A stretch of DNA of 64,000 nt from Massilia antarctica (GTDB lineage: Bacteria > Pseudomonadota > Gammaproteobacteria > Burkholderiales > Burkholderiaceae_D), in contig NZ_CP065053.1 of the NCBI RefSeq assembly GCF_015689335.1, positions 2,170,001 to 2,234,000 of the forward strand, in the 5' to 3' direction. The translations under genes and the position numbers were made by a program. Below the pieces are notes generated by a model that searched no databases, was not told where the DNA came from, and saw only the letters and a program-made list of their open reading frames with translations. This document shows positions 41,460 to 50,304 of this stretch, one piece after another; position 1 is the stretch's first letter; each line of letters begins with the position of its first letter.

Positions 41460-43325
41460 ATGAAGACATCGACCCTCCTGCGCGCCGCCGCCTGCGCCCT
41501 GTTTGCCCAATTGAGCGCATCCGCGTACGCCCTCGATCCCCTCAGCTACGCGCGCTACGACCAGGTGAAAACCAGCGCCGTGCACATGGACCTGAAGGCC
41601 GATTTCGCGAAGAAGACCTTGTCCGGGCATGCCGAACTGACCCTGGAATGGCTCGACAAGGCGGCCCGCGTCCTCGATCTCGACACGCGCGCGCTGACCA
41701 TCTCCAAGGTGCAGGCGCAGGACGCCGACGGCAAGTGGGTCACCGTGCGCCACACGCTCGACAAGCTTGATGCCGAAAAAGGCCAGGCCATGCACATCGA
41801 CCTGGCCGCGCTGCCGGCGCAGCCGCAGAAGGTGCGCATCTACTATCACACCTCGCCCAAGTCGACCGCGCTGCAGTGGCTCGCGCCGGTGCAGACCATG
41901 TCGGGCAAGCGCCCGTTCATGTTCAGCCAGTCCGAAACGATCGAGGCGCGTTCCTGGGTGCCGCTGCAGGATACGCCCGCCGTGCGCTTCACCTACAGCG
42001 CGCATATCGAAGCGCCCAAGGACCTGCGCGTGGTCATGAGCGCCGATAACGATCTCAATGCCACCGGCAAGGGCGGCTGGGACTTCAAGATGCCGCAGCC
42101 GATTCCATCCTACCTGCTGGCCATCGGCATCGGCGAAATCGATGTGCGCGCCCTCGGTTCTCGCACCGGCGTCTACGCCGAGCCAAAACGCATCGGCGCG
42201 GCCGCCTACGAATTCGTCGACACCGAAAAGATGGTCGCCGCCGCCGAATCCCTGTACGGCCCTTATCGCTGGGGGCGTTACGACATGCTGGTGCTGCCGC
42301 CATCGTTCCCCATCGGCGGCATGGAAAATCCGCGCCTGACCTTCCTCACGCCGACCATGATCGCGGGCGACCGCAGCCTGGTCGACCTGATCGCGCATGA
42401 ACTGGCGCACAGCTGGTCGGGCAACCTGGTCACCAACGCGTCGTGGAAGCACTGGTGGCTCAACGAGGGCTTCACCACCTACGTCACGACCCGCATCCTG
42501 GAGTCGCTGTACGGCCCCGAAGTGGCGGACATGAACCTGCAACTGGAGCAGGAAGAAGCAATCGCGTCGCTCGCCACCGTCCCCACCGCCAAGCAAGCCT
42601 TGCTGACCAAGGACCCGGACACCTCGTCGGCCCACTACACCGACGAAGGCCTGGCCTACCCGAAAGGCGCGTGGTTCCTGCGCACCCTGGAGCAGCGCGC
42701 CGGCCGCGCGGTGTTCGATCCTTTCCTGCGCGGCTGGTTCGACCAGCACGCGTTCCAGAGCGTGACCACCGGGCAGTTCGTCGATTACCTGCGCAAGAAC
42801 CTGCTGGCCCAGAATCCCAAGGTGCTGAGCGAGGCCGAACTGGAAGAGTGGCTGCACGGCGCCGGCATCCCGGCCAGCGCCAAGCGCGTGGTCTCGACCC
42901 GTCTGGCCGCACTGGATGCCACGCGCGCCAGCTGGTTGTCGGGCGCCACGCCCACCGCCAAACTCGATACCAAAAAATGGAATGCCACCGAGTGGATGAA
43001 GTTCTTGAACGATATCGACAAAAAGGCCACCAGCGCCCAGCTCAAGGAACTCGACCAGGCGTTCGGCCTTGCCAAGAGCGGCAATAACGAAGTGGCTTTC
43101 CGCTTCTACCGCGCGGCCATTCACGCCGGCTACAGCGAGGTGCGCACGCCGCTCGAAGCTTTCCTCATGAGCGTCGGCCGCCAGAAATTCGTGCTGCCGC
43201 TGTACGCCGCGCTGCGCGAAAAGCCGGCCGACAAGGTCTTCGCGGAGTCGGTCTACAAAAAGGCGCGCGAGCGCTATCACCCGGCCACCCAGGCCAGCGT
43301 TGACAAAAAAATGGCTGGCAAATAA
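41460..43325 (+). CDS. M1 family aminopeptidase (LTA4H-like)
   Basis: A 621-residue exported zinc aminopeptidase. Signal peptide 1-24 (ending AYA). M1 core: GGMEN substrate-binding motif near residue 285, zinc motif HELAHSWSGN near residue 313 and the third ligand Glu in NEGFTTY 18 residues later, as in the LTA4H/aminopeptidase B branch. The C-terminal helical domain (about 450-621) resembles leukotriene A4 hydrolase C-terminal repeats. It starts at the ATG at 41460 that follows GGAAAGACC. A class C serine hydrolase follows 13 bases downstream, likely one operon for peptide breakdown. Confidence 0.92.
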   Translation: MKTSTLLRAAACALFAQLSASAYALDPLSYARYDQVKTSAVHMDLKADFAKKTLSGHAELTLEWLDKAARVLDLDTRALTISKVQAQDADGKWVTVRHTLDKLDAEKGQAMHIDLAALPAQPQKVRIYYHTSPKSTALQWLAPVQTMSGKRPFMFSQSETIEARSWVPLQDTPAVRFTYSAHIEAPKDLRVVMSADNDLNATGKGGWDFKMPQPIPSYLLAIGIGEIDVRALGSRTGVYAEPKRIGAAAYEFVDTEKMVAAAESLYGPYRWGRYDMLVLPPSFPIGGMENPRLTFLTPTMIAGDRSLVDLIAHELAHSWSGNLVTNASWKHWWLNEGFTTYVTTRILESLYGPEVADMNLQLEQEEAIASLATVPTAKQALLTKDPDTSSAHYTDEGLAYPKGAWFLRTLEQRAGRAVFDPFLRGWFDQHAFQSVTTGQFVDYLRKNLLAQNPKVLSEAELEEWLHGAGIPASAKRVVSTRLAALDATRASWLSGATPTAKLDTKKWNATEWMKFLNDIDKKATSAQLKELDQAFGLAKSGNNEVAFRFYRAAIHAGYSEVRTPLEAFLMSVGRQKFVLPLYAALREKPADKVFAESVYKKARERYHPATQASVDKKMAGK

Positions 43326-43338
43326 AAGGACTGAGAAC

Positions 43339-44982
43339 GTGCTCCCTATGAACCGCATCGCGGCAGCGATCCTGCTCGCATTCACCAGTTTCGCCGCCGT
43401 CGCCCAGGCGCCAGCCGTCGCCGTCAGCGCCAGCACCAGCACGCCGGCAAGCGCCTATGACCTGGAGGCCGATGTCACCCGCGTGATGAAGACCTTCGAT
43501 GTTCCCGGCATTGCCATTGCCATCGTCAAGGATGGCAAGGTCGTCGCCGCGCGCGGCTTCGGCGTGCGCAAGCTGGGCGAGCCGGCGCCGGTCGACGGCA
43601 AGACCCTGTTCGAGGTGGCGTCGAACTCCAAGGCGTTTACCGCCGCCGCGCTGGCGATGCTGGTCGACGAGGGCAAGCTGGAATGGGACGACAAGGTCAC
43701 CAGGCACTTGCCGGACTTCCAGATGTACGACGCCTACGTGACCCACGAGATGACGGTGCGCGACCTGCTGGTCCACCGCAGCGGCCTGGGACTGGGGGCC
43801 GGCGATCTGCTGTGGTGGCCGACCACGAACTTTACGACCGATGACATCATCGGGCAGCTGCGCTACGTGCGCCCGGCGACGAGTTTTCGCAACAGCTATG
43901 CCTACGATAACCTGCTGTACATCGTGGCCGGCAAGATCATCGCGCAAAAGGCCGGCAAGCCGTGGGGCGATGCGGTGCGCGAACGTATCCTCAAGCCGCT
44001 CGGGATGGACACGACCACCACCAGCCTGGCCGAGAACGCGGGCAATCCCAACGTCTCGGCGCCGCACAGCAAAATCAACGGCAAGGCCGCTGCGGTGCGT
44101 GCGCTGCCGGTGCCGAACGCGGTCGGCGCGGTCGGCATCAATACCAACGCCGAGGATATTGCGCGCTGGATGACGGTGCTGCTCGACGGCGGCGCCATCG
44201 CGGCTGCGCCGAAAGACGCGCACGGCAAGGAAGCACGCCTGTTCAGCGAGGCGCAAAGCCGCGAAATGTGGACCGCGCAAACGCCGATCAAAATCAGCGA
44301 GCCGAAACCGGCGCTGGCGGCGACCAGGCCGAATTTCTTCGCCTATGGCCTGGGCTTCCAGCTGCGCGACTACAAGGGCCGCAAGCTGGCCTTGCACGGC
44401 GGCGCGCTGCAGGGCTTCTATTCGAGGGTGGTGATGGTGCCGGAAGCGAAGCTGGGCATCGCGATTTTTACCAATGCCGAAAGCGGTGGGGCGCTCGCCT
44501 CCCTCCAGTATCGCCTGCTCGATCATTATCTCGATGCGGCGCCGAGCGACTGGATCAAGCTCATTAGCGACGTGGAAACCGAAGCTCGCAACAAGGACCT
44601 GGCCAAGCAGAAGAGCGCCAGCGCCACCCGCGCCGCCGCCTCGCGTCCGTCGCTGCCGATTGCGGCGTACGATGGCGAGTACAACGACCCCTGGTACGGC
44701 GCGGTGACCATCAAGCCGGTGGGCGGCAAGCGGGTGATGAGCTTTTCCCGCACGCCGGACCTGACCGGGGAACTGGAGCACTTCCAGCACGATACCTTCA
44801 TCGTGCGCTGGAAGGAACGCAATTTCAACGCCGACGCCTACGTCACGTTTTCGCTGAATCCGGACGGCAGCATCGAGCGCATGAAGATGGCGCCGGTGTC
44901 GACCGAGACCGATTTCAGCTACGACTTCGCGGACCTGCTGTTCACGCCCGCGAAGAAAAAGGACGCGAAGGACGCAAAGTAA
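43339..44982 (+). CDS. Class C beta-lactamase-family serine hydrolase
   Basis: A 547-residue exported enzyme of the beta-lactamase/transpeptidase fold. Signal peptide about 1-20. Motifs: SxxK as SNSK near residue 94, YxN as YDN near 189, and HGG near 353 in place of KTG, which indicates an esterase or D-peptidase rather than a true beta-lactamase. The C-terminal 100 residues form a lipocalin-like beta domain (DPWYGAVTIKPVGG). GTG at 43339 has AAGGA at eight bases; an ATG at 43348 is the alternative. It follows the M1 gene directly, and its stop is seven bases from the convergent HemS-family gene. Confidence 0.85.
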   Translation: MLPMNRIAAAILLAFTSFAAVAQAPAVAVSASTSTPASAYDLEADVTRVMKTFDVPGIAIAIVKDGKVVAARGFGVRKLGEPAPVDGKTLFEVASNSKAFTAAALAMLVDEGKLEWDDKVTRHLPDFQMYDAYVTHEMTVRDLLVHRSGLGLGAGDLLWWPTTNFTTDDIIGQLRYVRPATSFRNSYAYDNLLYIVAGKIIAQKAGKPWGDAVRERILKPLGMDTTTTSLAENAGNPNVSAPHSKINGKAAAVRALPVPNAVGAVGINTNAEDIARWMTVLLDGGAIAAAPKDAHGKEARLFSEAQSREMWTAQTPIKISEPKPALAATRPNFFAYGLGFQLRDYKGRKLALHGGALQGFYSRVVMVPEAKLGIAIFTNAESGGALASLQYRLLDHYLDAAPSDWIKLISDVETEARNKDLAKQKSASATRAAASRPSLPIAAYDGEYNDPWYGAVTIKPVGGKRVMSFSRTPDLTGELEHFQHDTFIVRWKERNFNADAYVTFSLNPDGSIERMKMAPVSTETDFSYDFADLLFTPAKKKDAKDAK

Positions 44983-44989
44983 TCTCCGC

Positions 44990-46141
44990 TTAGCCCTTGG
45001 GCAGGGCGGCGGTCAGGTCAACCCAGCTTTTCGGCTGCGGTTGGCCGCGTTCACGCACCCCGAAAAAGCACACCACCTGCTCGCCCTCGTTGTCGTAGAA
45101 CTCGACCGAGGTCACGCCGGCGCGCCGCACCACCCAGCCACTCTTGAAGGCGCTCTCGCGCAGGTGCAGGTTGAAGGCCGGATCGAGCACGTTGTACCAG
45201 CCGGCGCTCGCCGCCGTCTTGCTGATCTTGCCGCTGAAGATCTGGATCACCGCGCCGTTGCCGAGGAAGGACATGATCGGCAGCTGCTGCCTGGCCGCTT
45301 CGTCGAGCAGGGTGCGCACCGCTTCGGGTTTTAGGCGCTGGACCATGCCGGCGGGCGCCAGGCGCATCGCCTGTTCCCGCGTGATCTTGAACTCGGTCAG
45401 CAGGCGGTTGAACTGGTGTACGTCGCTCATCTCGTTCCACGCCTGCTGGAACTCCTTCACATCGACCTTGCTGTCGGCCAGTTCCGCGGCCTTGGGCGCG
45501 CGCGCCGCCACCGTCAATACCGGGTTCTGGTCCGGGTGGTGGAAGTCGTCCACCAGTTTGTCGAACACGGCCACGCCGGCGGCGTCTTTCGGATAGATCT
45601 TGTGGATGGCGACGCCGTTCTCGTCGAAGAACTGGAGGCTGCGTTTGACCACGCCGTCGGCGCCCGGCTGCGCCACCGCGAATGCGTGCTTCCACTTCGA
45701 GAACGTGAAGCGCAGGTCGATCTCGCCACCGAGGTAGCCACCGGCGATGTTGCGCTGGCGCGCTTCGCGTTCGTCGTCCTTGACCGTTTCCTTGTCGTCG
45801 GCGGGCTGCGGCTTGACCCTGGTGGCCACGCCGGTGCGTTCGATCACGCCATTTTCGTTGCGGGTCAGTGCCAGTACGGTGCCCAGGTCGAGCGCGCGGC
45901 GCATGATCTCGCGCGGATCGTTGCCGTCGCTGCGCAGGCGGGTGACGGTGCTGCCGATGCCGGTCGCCAGCAGTTCGGCTTCCGATACGCCGAGCGTGCG
46001 CGCCGCATCGCGGATCATCGCCTTGGGCTGTTCGGTGCGCAGCGTGTTCCAGCGCTCGGCCAGGGTGGTGGCGCCAGTGTGGCCCGCCAGGACAAGCAGG
46101 GCGCCGGCAATGGCCAGCGGAAGGGTGCGTAGGCGTTTCAT
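44990..46141 (-). CDS. HemS/HmuS-family heme-handling protein with signal peptide
   Basis: A 383-residue protein with two tandem HemS-type domains: the first with RFTFSKWKHAFAV and SLQFFDENG, the second with VIQIFSGKISK and NLHLRESAFKSGWV. Between them is SDVHQFNRLL, whose His corresponds, as I recall the family, to the heme-ligand His of HemS/PhuS. HemS proteins are normally cytoplasmic heme carriers or degraders. This one begins with a typical Sec signal (MKRLRTLPLAIAGALLVLAG, then HTGA and the mature TTLAER). It is downstream of a TonB-dependent receptor, 27 bases away, so it is likely part of the Fur-controlled heme uptake unit, acting in the periplasm if the signal is used. Confidence 0.82.
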   Translation of the reverse strand: MKRLRTLPLAIAGALLVLAGHTGATTLAERWNTLRTEQPKAMIRDAARTLGVSEAELLATGIGSTVTRLRSDGNDPREIMRRALDLGTVLALTRNENGVIERTGVATRVKPQPADDKETVKDDEREARQRNIAGGYLGGEIDLRFTFSKWKHAFAVAQPGADGVVKRSLQFFDENGVAIHKIYPKDAAGVAVFDKLVDDFHHPDQNPVLTVAARAPKAAELADSKVDVKEFQQAWNEMSDVHQFNRLLTEFKITREQAMRLAPAGMVQRLKPEAVRTLLDEAARQQLPIMSFLGNGAVIQIFSGKISKTAASAGWYNVLDPAFNLHLRESAFKSGWVVRRAGVTSVEFYDNEGEQVVCFFGVRERGQPQPKSWVDLTAALPKG

Positions 46142-46168
46142 GGAGTCTCCGTGGTGGTGAAAAGAAGG

Positions 46169-48502
46169 TCAGTACTGGAACGCCAGCATTGCCGCCGCAT
46201 TGCGACCGGGACGTGCCTGGCGTTCGATGTCGGCCAGAGTGGCGGCGTCGACCCCGGCGGCCAGGGTGCGCGAACTCGCGTAATCCCAATAGCGCTTGTC
46301 GCCCAGGTTGTAGATGCCGACGTGGAGCTTGACGTGCTTGCCGACGTTCCAGTACGCGGCCAGATCGGCCACGGTGGCGCCGGCGATGCGAAATCTTCGC
46401 GTGCCGACATCGCCGACGGTGTCCGGGGCCGGCTGCTTGCCGGCGGTGGCCACGGCGCTCAGCGAGACGCCGTACGCATCGTCCGGGGCGTCGTAGGCGA
46501 TGGTAGCGCTAGCCTTGCGCGGCAGGGTGGAAGCCAGTTCGCCTTCCTTGCCTGTGCTGTTGTCGCGCGCCTTGCCGTGCGAGACGCCGGCCGCCGCGAC
46601 GATGCTGTAGCCGGCCAGCGGTGCCGACCACGCGCCCAGTTCCGCGCGCAGCGACGCTTCGCCGCCCCAGGTACGCGCGCTGCCGTTGTTCTGCGGCCGG
46701 TACAGGCCGCGCGTGACGGTCGGGTAATTGACCGGATCGGGCGCCTGCGCCACGTAGTCGATGAAGTTCTTGTATTGGGTGCGGAATACCGATGCGCTCA
46801 GCTGCATGCCCTTGGCCGGGCTGCTTTTTATCCCCGCTTCAAAGGCCTGGCTGGTTTCCTTCTTCAGGTTCGGGTTGCCCAGCACCGCGTAGCCGACGCC
46901 CGATCCGGTGTAGCTGAACGAGTCGTAGGTGCCGGTGCGCTCGGCCGCCGTCGGCAGGCGCGCGCCGCGATTGAGGCGTGCGTACACCGACAAGTCGGGC
47001 GCCAGGGCGACGCTCATGTTCAGGCTCGGGGTGGCGTAGGCATCGCTCTCGGTCTTGATTTCGCCGGCTGCCGCGGGTACCGCGATCAGGTACCCGGCCA
47101 GGTTTTTCGGCGTGAGCTTGCGGTATTCCCCGCGCAGGCCCGGGGTGAGGGTGGCCGCGTAGCCGCCCAGCGCGAAGCCGAATTCTCCGCGCAGGTAGGC
47201 GCTGGCCTTGTCGCCGTCCATGTCGGCCATGCGGTTCTTCATCAAAATCTGGTGCGCGCCGCTGGCGATGACGGTGCGGTCTTCCACCCACGGACGGCGC
47301 GTTTCCGACCGCTCGTAGGCGGCGCCGTAGGCCAGGCCGAGCGATTCGCCCAGCTTCAGGGTGGCGTCCGCCCCCGCGCCGGCGCTTTTGTTGAAGTAGC
47401 CGGTGTCGATGTTGCGCAGGTAGGGCTGGTTGCCGGTGATGTAGCGCGCGCGGGTGCGGTCGTCGACCCTGGCGTCCTGCACGTAGATGCGGCTCTCGAG
47501 CGTGTCGAACAGGCCATGCGTGGCGCCCGTCATGCGGTGTTCCAGGCTGACCCGGGTGCGCTTGGTGTGAGAATCCTGGCGCACACCGTCCGGATAGGCG
47601 CCGCCGGTCTTGTTGACGTAGCTGCGCGCGTTGTCGCGTTCATAGCCGTCCAGGGTCAGGCCGATGCGCTGGCCGTGGCTTGAAACCCACTGGAACTTGG
47701 CCAGCAGCGCGTTCGAGTCCCAGTCGTCCGGATTGGCCGCTACGCTGCCCTTGTTGTCGCTCTCCTTGCCGCTGCGGTGCACGGCGACGGCCAGCGCATC
47801 GAGTGCGCCCATGCGCGCCGCGCCGGTTAGGCTGTGCGAGCGGCTTTTGTCGGCATGGCTGTAGCCGAGCGCATATGCCAGGTAGCTGCGCTTGTCGTCG
47901 CTCAGATAGTCGCCTGGCGACTTGGTGACAAAGGCGACCTTGCCGGCCAGCCCGGGCGTGCCGGCTGCCGCCGCGCCCGTGCCGGAGCCGATGCGCACTT
48001 CGCGAAACATGGCGGGGTCGAAGTAGTCGCGCCCGATGCCGAAGGTGTTCATGGCGATGCCATCCGGCTTGGGGGCGGCGTCGGGCAGGGCGATGCCGTC
48101 GATGTCCAGGCTGACCCGGTTGCCTTCGACGCCGCGGATATTGAAGCCGGTGTTCCCCGCTCCATCCCACACGCTGCCGCTGCCGCTCAATGCCGCCGGG
48201 ACGCCGACCAGCGGCTCGTAGCGTGCGATGGCGCTCATATCGCCGGCGTTGCGTCGCGCCAGCTCCTCGGCGCCGATGATGACCACCTTGCCTTGCAGCG
48301 CATCGGGCGCCTTCTCATGTACGGGTGTGACGACGATGGCGGACAATTGCTGCGGCTCGCGCAGGCTTTGCGCATGGGCGGTGCTGGTGCCGATCACGGC
48401 CAGCAAGGTAGCATTGAGAGTCGTGCCGAGAACGCGGCGCAGTGGTGCGGCAGCGGCCCGGCGCGCGGAGGCGCATGCGGGCGTGTGGGTCGAAGTTGTC
48501 AT
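46169..48502 (-). CDS. TonB-dependent heme/siderophore receptor
   Basis: A 777-residue outer-membrane receptor. Long signal peptide (about 1-44, ending AHA), plug domain (about 50-190) with a TonB box region (SAIVVTPV) and FNIRGVEGNRVSLDIDGI, and a 22-strand barrel ending in F-Q-Y. The RLPTAAER and NPNLKKETSQAFEAG motifs are those of heme and hemoglobin receptors. An overlapping Fur box lies about 90 bases upstream, and a HemS-family gene follows. Heme uptake is therefore favoured over other ligands. Energised by a TonB protein, such as the one at 11957-12625. Confidence 0.88.
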   Translation of the reverse strand: MTTSTHTPACASARRAAAAPLRRVLGTTLNATLLAVIGTSTAHAQSLREPQQLSAIVVTPVHEKAPDALQGKVVIIGAEELARRNAGDMSAIARYEPLVGVPAALSGSGSVWDGAGNTGFNIRGVEGNRVSLDIDGIALPDAAPKPDGIAMNTFGIGRDYFDPAMFREVRIGSGTGAAAAGTPGLAGKVAFVTKSPGDYLSDDKRSYLAYALGYSHADKSRSHSLTGAARMGALDALAVAVHRSGKESDNKGSVAANPDDWDSNALLAKFQWVSSHGQRIGLTLDGYERDNARSYVNKTGGAYPDGVRQDSHTKRTRVSLEHRMTGATHGLFDTLESRIYVQDARVDDRTRARYITGNQPYLRNIDTGYFNKSAGAGADATLKLGESLGLAYGAAYERSETRRPWVEDRTVIASGAHQILMKNRMADMDGDKASAYLRGEFGFALGGYAATLTPGLRGEYRKLTPKNLAGYLIAVPAAAGEIKTESDAYATPSLNMSVALAPDLSVYARLNRGARLPTAAERTGTYDSFSYTGSGVGYAVLGNPNLKKETSQAFEAGIKSSPAKGMQLSASVFRTQYKNFIDYVAQAPDPVNYPTVTRGLYRPQNNGSARTWGGEASLRAELGAWSAPLAGYSIVAAAGVSHGKARDNSTGKEGELASTLPRKASATIAYDAPDDAYGVSLSAVATAGKQPAPDTVGDVGTRRFRIAGATVADLAAYWNVGKHVKLHVGIYNLGDKRYWDYASSRTLAAGVDAATLADIERQARPGRNAAAMLAFQY

Positions 48503-48591
48503 GCTGGTCCGGGTCGGAGAGTGTCAGGCTGGCTCTCGGACCTGGCGACGCGGATGCATCGGGAAGGGACACTTGCTGGCGGGTGTCAAAT

Positions 48592-48610
48592 GATAACAAT
48601 AATCATTATC
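48592..48610 (-). promoter_or_regulatory. Fur box upstream of the TonB receptor
   Basis: GATAACAATAATCATTATC (19 bases) is close to the consensus GATAATGATAATCATTATC and sits in a longer palindrome AAATGATAA...TTATCATTT (48588-48614). It lies about 90 bases upstream of the receptor start, the normal location for iron-dependent repression. Confidence 0.85.
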
Positions 48611-48641
48611 ATTTGCAACGCATCCCGCTCAGCGTTTTTTA

Positions 48642-50180
48642 TTATTTACGGTTCCAGACATCCATCATGTCCTGGCTGCCCTGCAGGCGGATGCCGTTAT
48701 CGGAGAGGATGCCTTCGGTGGCGTCGACCATGTCCTTGCGCCGCACGACCATGTTTTCGCCGCCGCGCTGGTCGAAGTGCAGCACGATCAGGTCATCCTT
48801 GGAGTCGCGCAGCAGCTGCACCATGTGGGCCAGGCTGCGCACGGGGATCTTGTTGACCGAATAGATCACCGCGCCGAAACGGTTGGAATAGCCGGCCACC
48901 GATTTGTGCGGGAAGAAGGGCGAACTGACCACGACCAGTTCCTGGCGCTCCGGCGTCGGCGGGTCGCCACGGCGCGTCACCAGCGGGCTGGCCATGTAGC
49001 TGGCCGCCGCCATGTTGCCGACGTTGGATTGGAGGAAGGCGAGGAAATCGGTGCTGGCGCGCGAGAACACGATCGGACCGTAGATGAAATACGAGGGGTA
49101 GCCGTTGTCCAGGTCCGGAATGAGCAGCTTGCGCCCGCCCATCGCCGGCACCTTGACGTTCATGCTTTTGCCTGCACGGATAATCGTCAGCGGCACCGCG
49201 CCATCTTTCGCCACCTGCTGCACGCGGTACTGAAAGCGCACGCGCAGGTTGGTGCCCAGCTTGACCATGCCCTGGTTGTCGATCGGCGAATCGCCGATAT
49301 GGGTGATCACGTCCCATTCCTTGAGTGGATAAGCGGCGTCGTTCTGGTTGGGGCGCTGCACCACGGCACCGGAGACGTCCTTGCCGAGCTTGAGGAATTC
49401 GCGCAGGACCGGATTTTCCAGGGTCTGCACTTCATCGGTCAGCGATGGCTTGCCGTCGTATTTGCCGTCGGCGACATCGCGCAGGAACAGGTCCACTTCT
49501 TCGTTCGGGATAATGTAGCCGATGTTTTGCGTGTTGGCGGCGCCGCCGAAGGCCAGGCCCACCATCTTGTCGTTGGCAATCGCCGGACCGCCGCTGTTGC
49601 CGGGGTTGATGGCGGCATCGATCTGGATGCGCAGGCCGGTCGTGCCCATGCTGTAGCTGGCGAATTCGATGCGCGAAACAATCCCCTTGGTGATCGACAG
49701 CGAGGTGCCGCCGGTCGGGTAGCCGTAGGCGAAGACCTGGTCGCGCACGTCCGGCAGCACGCTGGCGCGCGACACGGGTGCGTGGGTGTCGAAGAACGAT
49801 TCATCATCGAGCTTGAGGATGGCCAGGTCGATCCCGCGGGCGACCGCCACCACCGTGGCCGAGACCTTGCCGCCGGCCTGGCTGGCCTGTACCTGGACCT
49901 GGCTGGCATAGCCGACCACGTGGGCGTTGGTAAGAATGCGCTTGCCGTCGATGACCACGCCGGAGCCGGTCACCTCCAGCGGCGAGGCCTTGGTCCATGG
50001 CTTGTACGGGTCGGGGCGGCGCAAGGTGGAAAACACCTTGACCACCGAGTTTTCCAGGTTGGCGGGAATGGCGGCCACCGGCGCGGCCGGTGACGCCGTG
50101 CTGGTGGCGTCTTGCGCGGCATGGGCCAGCAGGCTTGCCGCGGCAAGGGCCACGGCGACGGCGATACGCGATATCTTCAT
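48642..50180 (-). CDS. Deg/HtrA-type serine protease with PDZ domain
   Basis: A 512-residue exported protease. Signal peptide 1-21 (ending AHA). Catalytic triad visible: His87 (TNAHVV), Asp118 (GIDLAILKL) and Ser196 (GNSGGPA). A PDZ domain follows (about 270-360), and a long C-terminal region with a second PDZ-like domain as in the plant Deg9/Deg2 group rather than DegP. It is probably a periplasmic quality-control protease. The gene ends just downstream of the Fur box of the next unit and has an own promoter in the 124-base gap upstream. Confidence 0.88.
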   Translation of the reverse strand: MKISRIAVAVALAAASLLAHAAQDATSTASPAAPVAAIPANLENSVVKVFSTLRRPDPYKPWTKASPLEVTGSGVVIDGKRILTNAHVVGYASQVQVQASQAGGKVSATVVAVARGIDLAILKLDDESFFDTHAPVSRASVLPDVRDQVFAYGYPTGGTSLSITKGIVSRIEFASYSMGTTGLRIQIDAAINPGNSGGPAIANDKMVGLAFGGAANTQNIGYIIPNEEVDLFLRDVADGKYDGKPSLTDEVQTLENPVLREFLKLGKDVSGAVVQRPNQNDAAYPLKEWDVITHIGDSPIDNQGMVKLGTNLRVRFQYRVQQVAKDGAVPLTIIRAGKSMNVKVPAMGGRKLLIPDLDNGYPSYFIYGPIVFSRASTDFLAFLQSNVGNMAAASYMASPLVTRRGDPPTPERQELVVVSSPFFPHKSVAGYSNRFGAVIYSVNKIPVRSLAHMVQLLRDSKDDLIVLHFDQRGGENMVVRRKDMVDATEGILSDNGIRLQGSQDMMDVWNRK

Positions 50181-50269
50181 TGGGTAGTTTCTCGTTGGAG
50201 GAGCGGCGAGCGGTCATCATACACGCGCGTGGCGCACCGCTTCAGCGGCAAGGCGGAGAAGCGGCGGAC

Positions 50270-50295
50270 AAAAAAACGGCCCCTTGCGGAGCCGT
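50270..50295 (-). terminator. Rho-independent terminator of the methyltransferase gene
   Basis: ACGGCTCC-GCAA-GGGGCCGT hairpin on the minus strand, followed by a run of seven T. It starts nine bases past the methyltransferase stop. Confidence 0.85.
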
Positions 50296-50304
50296 CGTCA
50301 CCTG

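Noticed and set aside
41303..41460. Manganese (yybP-ykoY) riboswitch before the GDT1-type gene
   Set aside because: Searched by eye for the conserved GGGGAGTA- and GCGTC-type elements on the minus strand and saw neither.
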